From Paenibacillus chibensis (GTDB lineage Bacteria; Bacillota; Bacilli; Paenibacillales; Paenibacillaceae), in assembly GCF_004001045.1 (NCBI RefSeq), contig NZ_BIMK01000003.1:186001-250000 (forward strand): DNA of 64,000 bases, read 5' to 3'. The notes beneath the pieces were generated by a model. It was not told the origin of the DNA and did not search any database. It saw nothing but the letters and a program-made list of their open reading frames with translations. Both the position numbers and the translations under genes were made by a program. The first letter of the stretch is position 1. Every line of letters starts with the position of its first letter. Shown piece after piece: positions 46,166 to 57,098 of the stretch.

Positions 46166-47251
46166 ATGGAGAACCAAGAAGTGCAAAGGCTTACACGCCC
46201 GCGCAACAGGAGAAAACAACGGTCAAAGAAGCGCAGGAAAACCTGGCTGCTCATCACGCTCGTCTGCCTGCTGCTCCTTGCAGGTGCCGGATATCTTTTC
46301 AGAAAGCAGGTCGTTTTGTTCGCCTTTGACGCGTTCATGAAAAAGAGCGTGGCGAAGACGCTGGATGAATCGTACCAGGAAATTGAAGATACGAATAATA
46401 ATGCGAATAACGCCAATATGGACGAAGCCGTCAAGCCGGAAAAAGCGGAAGAGCCGTTCTCGATTCTTCTGCTCGGAACGGATGAGCGAAAAAATGAACC
46501 CGGCCGCTCCGATACGATCATTTATTCCGTCGTTCGGCCCAAGGACGGGAAAATTCTGCTCATCTCCATACCGCGCGATACATACACCGAAATCGCCGAA
46601 GAAAACAAGAAAAGCAAGATCAATGCCGCGTATGCACGTGGAGGCATCAAACGCAGTGTGGATACGGTCGAAAATCTGGTTGGCCATAACGTCGATTACT
46701 ATGCCACCATCAACTTTCAAGGCTTGAAGGATGTCGTGGACACGCTTGGCGGCGTCCATCTGCCCATCACGAAGGTGATTGAGAACAAGCAGAAGATCCA
46801 TGAGAAGCTGCGGATCGAGCCGAACAAGCCGATATACGACGGAGAGGACGCGCTAAGCTATGCGCGCTACCGTGAGGATTCGGATTTTAACCGGACCATG
46901 AGACACCGCGTTCTGATCGATGCCGTCATGGCCAGAGCGCTCGAGATTAAAAATATTACGAAAATTCCGGACCTGATGAAGGTCGCCGGCAGTAACTTCA
47001 AAACAAATATGAATTCCAGTCTCATCATTGATCTGGCCAAATCGTTCTATGAAGGCAGCATGCCTACGTTCAGCAATTATATGCTCAAAGGGACAGGTGC
47101 CATGCGGGATTCCATCTGGTATTATGATCCGGATGAGAAGGATGTCGCCTATATCCATGACCTCATTGGCAACTGGCATGATAGCAACACCCCTGTGGAC
47201 CAGCTGATGCAGCCTGCGATGGACGATAACGCCAATGCGGCAGGGCAATAA
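46166..47251 (+). CDS. LytR-CpsA-Psr (LCP) family cell-wall protein
   Basis: A 361-residue membrane-anchored protein. A basic N-terminus (RPRNRRKQRSKKRRK) and one helix (about 30-52) place the catalytic domain outside. LCP motifs are LLLGTDERKNEPGRSDTIIY (about 105), SIPRDTYTEI, KINAAYARGG and YARYREDSDFNRTMRHR (about 232). LCP proteins move teichoic acid or polysaccharide from undecaprenyl pyrophosphate to peptidoglycan. The linker has an Asn-rich run (NNNANNANM). Confidence 0.93.
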   Translation: MENQEVQRLTRPRNRRKQRSKKRRKTWLLITLVCLLLLAGAGYLFRKQVVLFAFDAFMKKSVAKTLDESYQEIEDTNNNANNANMDEAVKPEKAEEPFSILLLGTDERKNEPGRSDTIIYSVVRPKDGKILLISIPRDTYTEIAEENKKSKINAAYARGGIKRSVDTVENLVGHNVDYYATINFQGLKDVVDTLGGVHLPITKVIENKQKIHEKLRIEPNKPIYDGEDALSYARYREDSDFNRTMRHRVLIDAVMARALEIKNITKIPDLMKVAGSNFKTNMNSSLIIDLAKSFYEGSMPTFSNYMLKGTGAMRDSIWYYDPDEKDVAYIHDLIGNWHDSNTPVDQLMQPAMDDNANAAGQ

Positions 47252-47289
47252 CAAGAACTTACTATGAATCGGAACCGTATTGATATCTA

Positions 47290-47334
47290 AAAACAGCATC
47301 CTGGAGCTCCAATTAGAGCTCCAGGATGCTGTTT
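47290..47334. terminator. Bidirectional terminator
   Basis: A perfect stem of about 19 base pairs, with arms ending in GGAGCTC and GAGCTCC around a CAATTA loop. It serves the LCP gene and the convergent rhodanese gene; the better T tract is on the minus strand. Confidence 0.8.
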
Positions 47335-47380
47335 AGGTTCCGGCAATTGATCGTGCCGATCCTGCGGATACGGACTTGAT

Positions 47381-47767
47381 TTAACGGACTCGCTTTCCTG
47401 ACCATGAAGAAATGCCGCCCATCAGGTTGTTGATCTCCGGAAAACCGTTCTTCAGCAGCATTTTAGCAGCCTGCTTGCTTCTCATGCCGCTTTGACAGTA
47501 TACGAACACATCCCCGTCCTTGGAAATCTCGGACAAGCGTCCGCCTATCTGGGATAACGGAATATTCACGGCGCCCGGTATATGCCCTGCCTTGAACTCA
47601 TGAGCCTCCCGTACATCAATCAGCCGCTTGCGCTTGGACTGCTCCATCTTCTTGCGGAAAGGCTCGTCCCGAAGCTGTATAAGCCCTTTGACGGGTGCAA
47701 ACATGCGGTACAGCATCCACACGACGAAGAGTGCCAGCACCATATAAAATATCGTTGAAGAATTCAT
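47381..47767 (-). CDS. Membrane-anchored rhodanese
   Basis: A 128-residue protein with one N-terminal helix (about 5-20) and a rhodanese domain (about 40-125). The active-site Cys is in VYCQSGMRS (about 91-99), preceded by LIDVREAHEFKAGHIPGAVNIP. It should carry persulfide sulfur near the membrane. The start ATG has AAGGGGAAG upstream; the frame to 47893 covers its promoter. A CsoR/CstR-type operator overlaps the start of transcription, suggesting control by copper or reactive sulfur. Confidence 0.9.
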   Translation of the reverse strand: MNSSTIFYMVLALFVVWMLYRMFAPVKGLIQLRDEPFRKKMEQSKRKRLIDVREAHEFKAGHIPGAVNIPLSQIGGRLSEISKDGDVFVYCQSGMRSKQAAKMLLKNGFPEINNLMGGISSWSGKRVR

Positions 47768-47814
47768 GATTCGCTTCCCCTTTTCTGGTTCTGTAAGATC
47801 TATACCGATTATAA

Positions 47815-47830
47815 ATACCCCCATGGGTAT
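47815..47830. promoter_or_regulatory. CsoR/CstR-type operator
   Basis: ATACCCCCATGGGTAT has inverted ATACCC/GGGTAT arms around four bases, as in CsoR-family operators. It lies directly downstream of the -10 of the rhodanese promoter. Confidence 0.65.
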
Positions 47831-47836
47831 ATAGAT

Positions 47837-47865
47837 AGCATAAGTCACACCTTCAGAAAAGTCAA
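47837..47865 (-). promoter_or_regulatory. Promoter of the rhodanese gene
   Basis: On the minus strand TTGACT (47865-47860) and TATGCT (47842-47837) are 17 bases apart, so the start site falls in the operator at 47815-47830. Confidence 0.7.
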
Positions 47866-47891
47866 CGGATGCGGATGTTTTACTCATAACC

Positions 47892-47928
47892 AAAAAAAGG
47901 CCGAACCGTAAGATTCACGGTTCGGCCT
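47892..47928 (-). terminator. Terminator downstream of odhB, or upstream antisense stop
   Basis: AGGCCGAACCGT and ACGGTTCGGCCT form a perfect 12-base-pair stem followed on the minus strand by seven T residues. It ends the odhAB transcript, 20 bases after odhB. Confidence 0.9.
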
Positions 47929-47947
47929 ATCGTATACTATCGTTTCA

Positions 47948-49198
47948 TTAGCCTTCAAGCAGGAGGGATTCCGGATCTTCCAGAAGCTCCTTCACTGTTA
48001 CGAGGAAGCGGACAGCTTCGCTGCCGTCTACGATCCGGTGGTCGTAAGACAAGGCAATGTACATCATCGGACGGTTCTCCGAACGTTCCGCATCAATCGC
48101 AACCGGGCGGAGCTGGATTTTGTGCATGCCGAGAATACCTACTTGCGGCGCATTCAGGATCGGCGTGGACATCAGCGAGCCGAAGGTACCACCGTTCGTA
48201 ATCGTGAACGTGCCTCCCTGAAGCTCAGACAAGGCGAGAGAGTTGCTGCGCGCTTTGGAAGCCAGCGACGCGATTTCCTTCTCGATGTCGGCAAAGCTCA
48301 GACGATCCGCGTCACGTACGACAGGAACGACCAGGCCTTCCTTCGCGGATACGGCAATACCGATATCATAGTATTTCTTCACGATGATGTCTTCACCATC
48401 GATTTCGGCATTCAGATGAGGGAACTTCTTCAGTGCGCCGACAACAGCCTTCGTGAAGAAGGACATGAAGCCGAGACCCACCTCGTGTTTCTCTTTGAAC
48501 GCATCCTTGCGGCGTTTGCGTACGTCCATGATCGCGGTCATATCCACTTCATTGAAGGTTGTCAGCATCGCAGCGGTATGCTGCGCTTCAACCAGACGTT
48601 TCGCGATCGTCGCGCGACGGCGGGACATGCGCGTGCGTTCAGCCGGTTTGCCTGGCTGGCTCACTTCGGCCGGTGCAGCAGCCGGTGCAGGTGCCGATGG
48701 GCGCGGTGCAGGTGCTTCCGTATGATTCTTCACGTTGTCCTGGAAGATGCGTCCCTTCGGATCACGGTTCACTTGTTCCAGATCGATGCCTTGCTCGCGA
48801 GCCAGCTTGCGGGCTGCAGGAGAAGCCGCAAGATAAGACTCTCCTTCTTTCCCAGGCTCAGCTGGTGCAGGTGCACTTGGCGCAGCCGGAGCAGGCGCCG
48901 GTGCCGCTTTTTCTTCGGCTTTCGGCTCTGTTTTGGCTGGCGCGCTTGCCGCAGCAGCTTCACCGCCGGCAGAGATTCTGCCGATGACTTCGCCGATTTG
49001 GACGGTGTCGCCGTCGTTTTTCAAGATTTTCTCGATCACGCCGGAAGCCTCGGCACTGATTTCAATGTTAACCTTGTCCGTTTCCAGCTCCAGGAGAACA
49101 TCCCCCTGGTTAACTGCATCCCCTTCGTTAACATGCCACTTATAAATAGTTCCTTCTGTAATGGATTCACCCATTGCCGGTACTGTAATTTCGCTCAC
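47948..49198 (-). CDS. odhB: Dihydrolipoyl succinyltransferase (E2)
   Basis: The 416-residue E2 of the 2-oxoglutarate dehydrogenase complex. The lipoyl domain (1-77) has the lipoyl Lys in [10 protein letters not shown] (about 43). An Ala/Pro-rich linker follows, then the E3-binding segment [20 protein letters not shown] and the catalytic domain with the active His in SYDHRIVDG (about 387). It transfers succinyl groups to CoA. It follows odhA after six bases in one operon. Confidence 0.96.
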   Translation of the reverse strand: MSEITVPAMGESITEGTIYKWHVNEGDAVNQGDVLLELETDKVNIEISAEASGVIEKILKNDGDTVQIGEVIGRISAGGEAAAASAPAKTEPKAEEKAAPAPAPAAPSAPAPAEPGKEGESYLAASPAARKLAREQGIDLEQVNRDPKGRIFQDNVKNHTEAPAPRPSAPAPAAAPAEVSQPGKPAERTRMSRRRATIAKRLVEAQHTAAMLTTFNEVDMTAIMDVRKRRKDAFKEKHEVGLGFMSFFTKAVVGALKKFPHLNAEIDGEDIIVKKYYDIGIAVSAKEGLVVPVVRDADRLSFADIEKEIASLASKARSNSLALSELQGGTFTITNGGTFGSLMSTPILNAPQVGILGMHKIQLRPVAIDAERSENRPMMYIALSYDHRIVDGSEAVRFLVTVKELLEDPESLLLEG

Positions 49199-49204
49199 TG
49201 CCTG

Positions 49205-52081
49205 CTACCTCCCCAGTGCGATGTTATGCTTAATAGATTTTTGGTTCAATGCCGTAGATACGATTTGCTGTTGTTCAAAGCTGTGGATCTGCTGGAAGCC
49301 GCTGGCCGTACTCGAACGTTCCGGACGTCCGTTATAGTTAACAGGCGTTCCTTGAGGTGCCAGTTTGCGGAGATGAGGCTCGATGTAGCGCCAAGCACCC
49401 ATGTTTTCCGGTTCTTCCTGCACCCACAGCATTTCTTTCAAGTTCGTATAGCGAGCGATGATCTCGCGTATCTCCTGCTCAGGGAACGGATACAGCTGCT
49501 CGACACGGAGGATATGCATCCAATCCTTCGAGCCTTCTTCTTTATCCAGCGCTTCCTCAAGCTCGACAGCGATTTTGCCGCTGCAGAGAATCAGGCGTTC
49601 CACTTTCTCAGGCTTGTCACCGAGGCCCGGCTGTTCCAGGACGCGTTCGAAACGCCCTTCGCTGAGCAGCTGACCGCCGGAAGCCACGCGCGGGTTGCGG
49701 ATGAGGCTCTTCGGCGACATCACGATCAGTGGACGTGCGTCTTCGCTTTCGGTCAACGCAGCCTGACGGCGGAGCAAATGGAAATACTGGGCTGCGCTCG
49801 TCAGATTGACGACGGTAAAGTTCTCTTCGCCGCCAAGCTGTAGAAAACGTTCCAGACGAGCGCTGGAGTGCTCAGGTCCCTGTCCTTCATACCCGTGAGG
49901 AAGGAGCATTACCAGACTGGATTTTTGTCCCCACTTCGAACGTCCAGCCGAAATGAACTGGTCGGTAATGACCTGTGCACAGTTGGCGAAATCGCCGAAT
50001 TGCGCTTCCCAGATCACGAGTGTTTCCGGGGAGTATACGTTGTAACCATATTCGAATCCGAGCACGGAAGCTTCGGACAATGGGCTGTTATAAATCGCAA
50101 AGGAAGCCTTGGCTTGCGGAATCTCATGAATCGGACAGAACGTCGATCCATTCTTCGTGTCATGCAGCACCAGGTTGCGGTGTGCGAACGTTGCGCGTTC
50201 GGCATCCTGGCCTGTAATGCGGATCGGCTTGCCGTCGGCAACGATGCTGGCAAATGCCAGGGTTTCCGCCAGACTCCAATCGACCTTCTCGCCTTCGTTC
50301 AGCGCCGTTTCGCGGCGCTCCAGAATCCGCTGCAGCTTCGGATACACATTGAAGCCTTCCGGACGCTTGAGCAGATCGGCGTTGATCTCGCGGAGCGCAT
50401 TCAAAGGCACGCCCGTTTTGATCTCCTTGATCCGGTCTTCGGCAGGCGTCTGCTGATGGGAACTTGCAGGCTCCTGTTCCTGATCCTTGATCTTTTCGTA
50501 AGCTTCCTTCATGCGGCCTTGCACTTGCGCCAACAGCTGACCGGACTGTTCTTTGCTGAGCAGGCCTTTCTGGTTCAGCACATCCGCATAAATGCTTGCT
50601 ACACGCGGGTGGCTCTTCACTTTATCGTAAATGAGCGGCTGCGTTGTATCCGGATCATCCGTCTCATTATGACCGTAGCGGCGGTAGCCGACCAGGTCGA
50701 TCAGGAAGTCCTTTTTGAATTTATTGCGGTATTCGCATGCCAACCGGATCGCTGCGATACATGCTTCAGGATCATCCGCGTTCACATGGACAATCGGAAT
50801 TTCATATCCCTTTGCCAGGTCACTGGCATAATGGGTGGAACGGGAATCCCGGCTTTCCGTCGTGAAGCCGATGTTGTTGTTGGCAATGATGTGGATCGTG
50901 CCGCCGTTTTGGAAGCCCGGAAGCTTGTTGAAGTTCAGCGTTTCCGCTACGATGCCTTCGCCAGGGAACGCGGAGTCCCCGTGAATCAGAACCGTTGCCG
51001 CCTTGTTTACATCCTGCTTCGGATAACCAGGCACCGTGCGGTCTTCTTGCGCTGCACGGGCAAAGCCTTCCACCACCGGATTGACGAACTCAAGGTGACT
51101 CGGGTTGTTCGCGAGCGTAACCCGGGTTTGCACGACGCTGCCGTCTTTCAGGACGCGCTTGGCGCCCAGATGGTATTTAACGTCACCGGTCCAGCCGAAG
51201 TTGATTCCCATGGAACCTTCCGAAGGGAACAGCTTTTTGTTCGGCGAATGATGGAATTCGGAGAAGATTTTATCATAAGGCTTGCCGAGTACATGGGCCA
51301 ACACGTTCAAACGTCCGCGGTGGGCCATCCCCATGAGAATATGCTCCGAGCCTTCGTCGGCCATGCTGCGCACGAGTTCATCCAGCATCGGAACCAGCAC
51401 GTCGTTTCCTTCAATCGAGAAGCGCTTCTGCCCGACGAACGTACGATGCAGGAACTCCTCAAACTGCTCAACCTCGATCAGACGCTCAAGCAGGTTTACT
51501 TTTTCCGTTTCGCTCAGCGGAGCCGGGAAAATGCCGCTCTCGACATGACGATTCAGCCATACGCGCTCTTCGGTGTCGTGCACATGGCTAAATTCATAAG
51601 CAATTGTTCCTGTATATGTTTGACGCAGCTTCTGGATGGCTTCCCAACCGGTTCTGACATTCTCAGGCGCCCCGTCCCAGATCAGGGATGCAGGAAAAGC
51701 CGACAAATCGGACTGGCTGAGTCCGTATTGTTCAGGTTCAAGTACGCGCGTATCCGGCTTCGGTATGATGCCGAGCGGATCGATGTCTGCAGCCAAATGG
51801 CCGTAAGCACGAATGTTCCATACCAGCTTGCCGGCGTCAACGCCCTTCTTCAGCATATTGCTGTCCAAAGCCGCGCTGCCGGAAGCCGTGTTCACCGGTG
51901 TCAGCTCCGCTTGCGCCATCGGAGGCGCTCCCCACAGCTGGAACACCTTGCGGAACGTTTCATCCACAGACTCCGGATCCTTTACGTACCGTTCGTATTG
52001 CTCCTGAACATATCCCAGGTTGGGGCCATAGTAATTTTCCCAGGCTCCCTGCGTTTGTGTGTCTTTCTTATTGGTTATCAT
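49205..52081 (-). CDS. odhA: 2-oxoglutarate dehydrogenase E1
   Basis: A 958-residue thiamine-diphosphate-dependent E1 that decarboxylates 2-oxoglutarate in the citric acid cycle. GMAHRGRLNVLAHVLGKPYDKIFSEF is near 250 and GDSAFPGEGIVAETLN near 370. HNETDDPDTTQP and the C-terminal transketolase-like domain (MLLPHGYEGQGPEHSSARLERFLQL) follow. The ATG is 12-13 bases from GGAGG, a little far, so translation may be moderate. First gene of odhAB. Confidence 0.96.
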   Translation of the reverse strand: MITNKKDTQTQGAWENYYGPNLGYVQEQYERYVKDPESVDETFRKVFQLWGAPPMAQAELTPVNTASGSAALDSNMLKKGVDAGKLVWNIRAYGHLAADIDPLGIIPKPDTRVLEPEQYGLSQSDLSAFPASLIWDGAPENVRTGWEAIQKLRQTYTGTIAYEFSHVHDTEERVWLNRHVESGIFPAPLSETEKVNLLERLIEVEQFEEFLHRTFVGQKRFSIEGNDVLVPMLDELVRSMADEGSEHILMGMAHRGRLNVLAHVLGKPYDKIFSEFHHSPNKKLFPSEGSMGINFGWTGDVKYHLGAKRVLKDGSVVQTRVTLANNPSHLEFVNPVVEGFARAAQEDRTVPGYPKQDVNKAATVLIHGDSAFPGEGIVAETLNFNKLPGFQNGGTIHIIANNNIGFTTESRDSRSTHYASDLAKGYEIPIVHVNADDPEACIAAIRLACEYRNKFKKDFLIDLVGYRRYGHNETDDPDTTQPLIYDKVKSHPRVASIYADVLNQKGLLSKEQSGQLLAQVQGRMKEAYEKIKDQEQEPASSHQQTPAEDRIKEIKTGVPLNALREINADLLKRPEGFNVYPKLQRILERRETALNEGEKVDWSLAETLAFASIVADGKPIRITGQDAERATFAHRNLVLHDTKNGSTFCPIHEIPQAKASFAIYNSPLSEASVLGFEYGYNVYSPETLVIWEAQFGDFANCAQVITDQFISAGRSKWGQKSSLVMLLPHGYEGQGPEHSSARLERFLQLGGEENFTVVNLTSAAQYFHLLRRQAALTESEDARPLIVMSPKSLIRNPRVASGGQLLSEGRFERVLEQPGLGDKPEKVERLILCSGKIAVELEEALDKEEGSKDWMHILRVEQLYPFPEQEIREIIARYTNLKEMLWVQEEPENMGAWRYIEPHLRKLAPQGTPVNYNGRPERSSTASGFQQIHSFEQQQIVSTALNQKSIKHNIALGR

Positions 52082-52226
52082 CGCTAAAGTGATACCTCCG
52101 CCTTGATTTTTTAATAGTCATATAGAATGAGTAACCCTACCGGACCATTCTTCTATGCGTTGGACGGAAATCTGAAAACAAGATTCTTGGAAGCCGTCAC
52201 TGTAAAATGTAAGCGGCTCAATTTCT

Positions 52227-52255
52227 ATTATAAACAAAACATCTCCATACCTGAA
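52227..52255 (-). promoter_or_regulatory. Candidate odhAB promoter
   Basis: On the minus strand TATAAT (52232-52227) has a poor -35, TTCAGG, at 17 bases (52255-52250). It lies about 145 bases upstream of odhA. Nothing else is recognised in the 265-base gap. Confidence 0.45.
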
Positions 52256-52346
52256 ATAACCATTTAATATAGTTATGATCTAAAAAACAGATCAATCAGG
52301 ACAAAACCACATCTTTCATGAAATCCGATATGGCAATACTGACAAG

Positions 52347-53231
52347 TCACTCCGAAAAAAGCGATAATTGATCCGGCGGCATCTCCGGAACGTCCAAATT
52401 CAACAAATTCATCAGCTGAATAGCATTGTCCGCCGCATCGCCGCCTGAATTATTGTTGAAAATGACCCAGCAGTTGCGCGTCGATTCAAGCAATTTATCG
52501 ATGTTGCGCTTCCATTCCAGAAGTTCATGTTCATTGTACCGATATAAATACCTTACCTCCCGCCAATTGGGCTGACCGCTGGAATGCCAGCCGGATGCGT
52601 TCCGGCCGTGAAGACGGACAAGCGTGCAATCCTCCCGGGTCGGTTTCAGAATGGTCGGAATGGAGCCTTCTCCGGCCTGCGGTTCATCGCAAATGGAATG
52701 GATCCACCCTTCCTCCCGCATAAAGTCAAGCGTCTTGTCTACCATGCTTTCGTCAAACCAGCTTCGATGCCGGAATTCGAGCGCCAGCGAAAATCCGTCC
52801 ATCCATTCCCGCGTCCGGCGCAAAATTTCGACGTTCTTCCGTTCGCAGCCGAACCAGGGAGGATACTGGAACAGCACGGCCTTCAGCTTACCCGCTTCTT
52901 TCATCGCCTGAGCAGACTCGCGGAATGCCTTGAACATCGCTTTCGTGTCCGGAAAGGGGATTTTTCCGCGGGCATGTCCCGTCATTCCCTGATAGGCTTT
53001 TACGATAAAGCCGAAGTCTTCCGGCGTTTGCTCGCACCATTTCTGCATCCGTTCCGGCGAAGGTATGGCATAAAAGGAGCTGTCGAGCTCCACGATTGGA
53101 AAATGGCCCCCGTATACCTTCAGCTTGTCCGCGGCTTTGGTCCCCTTGGGATAAATATCGTCATGGTCTCCCCAGCCCGAAAGGCCGACAAAGACTTTCC
53201 TTTGTTCCTCATCCATACGTTTCAATGGCAA
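52347..53231 (-). CDS. DUF72 domain protein
   Basis: A 294-residue TIM-barrel-like DUF72 (YecE) protein. Typical segments are VGLSGWGDHDDIYPKGT near the start, FPIVELDSSFYAIPS, ALEFRHRSWFDE and VRLHGRNASGW, with NNNSGGDAADNAIQL near the C-terminus. Function is unknown for the family, though related structures have an acidic pocket. The start is probably TTG at 53231 with GGGGA upstream; the ATG at 53216 is an alternative. Confidence 0.85.
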   Translation of the reverse strand: MPLKRMDEEQRKVFVGLSGWGDHDDIYPKGTKAADKLKVYGGHFPIVELDSSFYAIPSPERMQKWCEQTPEDFGFIVKAYQGMTGHARGKIPFPDTKAMFKAFRESAQAMKEAGKLKAVLFQYPPWFGCERKNVEILRRTREWMDGFSLALEFRHRSWFDESMVDKTLDFMREEGWIHSICDEPQAGEGSIPTILKPTREDCTLVRLHGRNASGWHSSGQPNWREVRYLYRYNEHELLEWKRNIDKLLESTRNCWVIFNNNSGGDAADNAIQLMNLLNLDVPEMPPDQLSLFSE

Positions 53232-53355
53232 TCGTCCCCATCATCTCTTAGTATGACCAACTCTTTTCGTCCAATAACTTTCCTTCTCTCTATAATACCC
53301 TTTAAACCCCGGAAGCCCAAACCGATCAGAAATGATGGAATAATTTTTGCGCACC

Positions 53356-53386
53356 AAAAAAAGCCCGCCGTTTTCACGGCGAGCTT
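53356..53386 (-). terminator. Terminator of the arabinoside operon
   Basis: AAGCTCGCCG and CGGCGGGCTT pair (one mismatch) on the minus strand and are followed by seven T residues, just after the GH43 gene. Confidence 0.85.
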
Positions 53387-53403
53387 CTTCCTAATTAGAA
53401 TGG

Positions 53404-54387
53404 TTAATCTTTCACGGCCGCAGCGTCGGATGCATCCCGGACCGGCTTGCCGAAATTCGGCATTCCGTCCTTGCTCCAAGTGAACGTCTGGGCTCTCGTG
53501 TGCCGGTTGGGATCATAGAGCGGATCGCCAGTAATATCTTTATAGTTTCGGGCGTGGTACACGATGACATCCTCCCCGTCCTCCGACACGGTAAAGCTGT
53601 TATGTCCCGGCCCGTACTGCCCGTTCTCCTCCGAGGTCTGGAATACGGGCTCCGCCGACTTGGTCCAGGAGGCCGGATCAAGCAGGTCGGCGTTCTCATC
53701 CGCTTGCAGCAATCCCATGCAGTAATGATGATCCGTGGCGCTTGCCGAGTAGCTGATAAAGATACGGCCGCCACGCTTCAGAACCGCAGCTCCTTCATTC
53801 ACCTTAAACCCGATCACTTCCCAAGGGTATTCCGGTGTCGAGATCATCGCCTGCTCTCCCGCCAGCGTCCATGGATTACTCATGCGGGAAATGTACAGAT
53901 TCGAATTGCCTTCGATATCCGGGTCCTTCTGGGCCCACACATAATAGCGGGCACCCCGGTGTTCAAAGGTCGTCGCATCCAGCGCGAAAGATTCCCACTT
54001 CGTCCGGACCTGGCCTTTCTCCACCCAATGACCTTCAAGCGGGTTAGCCGAATCGTTTTCAAGCACATACATGCGGTGGTCGAACAGCCCTTCTTTCGTT
54101 TCGGTCGTCCGGGCAGCCGCAAAATAGATGTACCATTTTCCTTCTATATAATGAAGCTCCGGAGCCCATATATTCGCGCTGAGCGGCCCGCTCTCATATT
54201 TGCGCCATGCCACGACTGCCTGTGCCTCGCCGAGTCCCTGCAGCGTCAAAGATCTCCGGATTTCGATCCGGTCGTACTCCGGCACGGATGCCGTAAAATA
54301 ATAGTAGTTATCGCTGTGCTTATACACCCACGGATCGGCTCGCTGCCATACGATAGGGTTATGGTATTCCTTCTGATTTATCTCCAT
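53404..54387 (-). CDS. Glycoside hydrolase family 43 enzyme
   Basis: A 327-residue five-bladed beta-propeller enzyme without signal peptide, so intracellular. The catalytic base Asp is in RADPWVYKHSD near residue 18. WAPELHYIEGKWYIYFAAA (about 77) is a family hallmark and the acid Glu is probably in KVNEGAAVL (about 200). Exo-acting alpha-L-arabinofuranosidase or beta-xylosidase activity fits the setting with two GH51 enzymes. It is the last gene of the arabinoside cluster. Confidence 0.9.
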   Translation of the reverse strand: MEINQKEYHNPIVWQRADPWVYKHSDNYYYFTASVPEYDRIEIRRSLTLQGLGEAQAVVAWRKYESGPLSANIWAPELHYIEGKWYIYFAAARTTETKEGLFDHRMYVLENDSANPLEGHWVEKGQVRTKWESFALDATTFEHRGARYYVWAQKDPDIEGNSNLYISRMSNPWTLAGEQAMISTPEYPWEVIGFKVNEGAAVLKRGGRIFISYSASATDHHYCMGLLQADENADLLDPASWTKSAEPVFQTSEENGQYGPGHNSFTVSEDGEDVIVYHARNYKDITGDPLYDPNRHTRAQTFTWSKDGMPNFGKPVRDASDAAAVKD

Positions 54388-54454
54388 GCTTGTTCTCCTT
54401 TATGTCTCATCCATTATGCTGAACGCATTCGTCAGTTTATCGGCTCCCGCTTTT

Positions 54455-54724
54455 CTACCAGCGGGGATGTCCCGGATACGGGCATGCGGAATCCCGCAAA
54501 CGGGCTTTAACAGCTACCAGGCAACCGCAATAACGACAGGTCGTGCCGTATTGTAAATCCGGACAGTCCCCGCATTGTTCCATTCGCTGCGCATACACTT
54601 CATCCGCCGCCGCTTCTCTGCCGCGGGTGGCGATGTCTATCAGCGTTTGAAGTTTGTCCGGCGTGATATGAACAGTTTCCGTGCAGCCTTTGCAACCGGT
54701 CTGTCGCTGCATCATCGTGTCCAC
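54455..54724 (-). CDS. Cys-rich small protein (DUF6171-like)
   Basis: An 89-residue protein with nine Cys: CKGC near the N-terminus, CGDC in the middle, CRYCGC and a last Cys near the end. It looks like two or more zinc sites. It resembles small Paenibacillus proteins annotated DUF6171. The GTG start follows the TAG stop of the GH51 gene without a gap; ATGs at 54715 and 54712 are alternatives. Why it sits within a sugar operon is not clear. Confidence 0.7.
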   Translation of the reverse strand: MDTMMQRQTGCKGCTETVHITPDKLQTLIDIATRGREAAADEVYAQRMEQCGDCPDLQYGTTCRYCGCLVAVKARLRDSACPYPGHPRW

Positions 54725-56206
<1,482 letters not shown>

Positions 56207-56261
56207 TTTCTATTCCTCGCTCTCTAGGTTGGTAATTTCCCAATAGTGCTCCTGCATCTGC

Positions 56262-57095
56262 CTAGCCCTTCACCGCGCCAGCCGTCATGCCGTCGATAAA
56301 ATATTTCTGGAACGCAACGAACAGAATGAAAATCGGAATAATCGAAAAGAAAGAGCCCACAATGAGAAGGTCATAGTTATTGCCGTACGGCGTAAGCAGC
56401 GTCTTGAGTCCGATGGGCAGCGTGTACTTTTTGTCGTCGCTGAGGACCATAAAGGGCCAAAGAAAGTTGTTCCAGCTGTTCATTCCGTTCAGAATCGCCA
56501 TGGCCGCAAACGACGGCTTCATCACCGGCAAGATCAGCCGAATATATATGCCGTATTCGGAAGCGCCGTCCACCCGGCCCGCCGAGATGATCTCCTTGGG
56601 AATGCCGCTAAGATACTGCCTGAAGAAAAAGATCGTGGCGGCGCTCGCGACCCCTGGCAAAATAATCGCGGAATACGAGTTCATTAAACCAATATTGAAT
56701 ATGAGCGTGTACAGTGGCAGCAGCAGAATTTCAAACGGTACCATCATGATGAGCAGCACGCATATAAAAAGAATGTTCTTCCCCTTAAACTCGTATGCCG
56801 AAAAGCCATAAGCAACCGTCGCGCTGACAAGGAGCGTCAGGACCACCTGCACGACCGTCAAGAACAATGAATTAAAAAACCACGTGAAGTAGGCGTGATC
56901 TCCGGTGAACAAATAAGCAAAGTTATCGAAGCTCATGACCGACAGATCAAACCGCAGATTCAGGCCGTACCGGATCAGGTCCCCGCCCGGTTTGAAGGAT
57001 GCGATCGTGACCGCATAAAACGGAATCAGGATCAGCAGGCAAACCACCGCAAAAAATAGGAAAAGGACGATTTTGGCCATCAGCTCTTTTTTCAT
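56262..57095 (-). CDS. araQ: Sugar ABC permease (AraQ-like)
   Basis: A 277-residue carbohydrate permease with six helices. The EAA-loop for the ATPase is SAGRVDGASEYGIYIRLILPVMKPS (about 185-209). It resembles AraQ of the arabino-oligosaccharide importer. The ATG follows the araP stop after three bases with GGAGG inside araP. Confidence 0.88.
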   Translation of the reverse strand: MKKELMAKIVLFLFFAVVCLLILIPFYAVTIASFKPGGDLIRYGLNLRFDLSVMSFDNFAYLFTGDHAYFTWFFNSLFLTVVQVVLTLLVSATVAYGFSAYEFKGKNILFICVLLIMMVPFEILLLPLYTLIFNIGLMNSYSAIILPGVASAATIFFFRQYLSGIPKEIISAGRVDGASEYGIYIRLILPVMKPSFAAMAILNGMNSWNNFLWPFMVLSDDKKYTLPIGLKTLLTPYGNNYDLLIVGSFFSIIPIFILFVAFQKYFIDGMTAGAVKG

Positions 57096-57098
57096 GGA

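Noticed and set aside
48038..49843. A 601-residue open frame opposite odhB and the odhA 3' end
   Set aside because: It is antisense to well-supported genes, spans their junction and shows low-complexity Arg/Cys/Phe sequence.
49868..52087. A 739-residue open frame on the plus strand opposite odhA
   Set aside because: odhA is certain from motifs and length. The opposite frame has no recognisable domain or ribosome site and results from codon bias.
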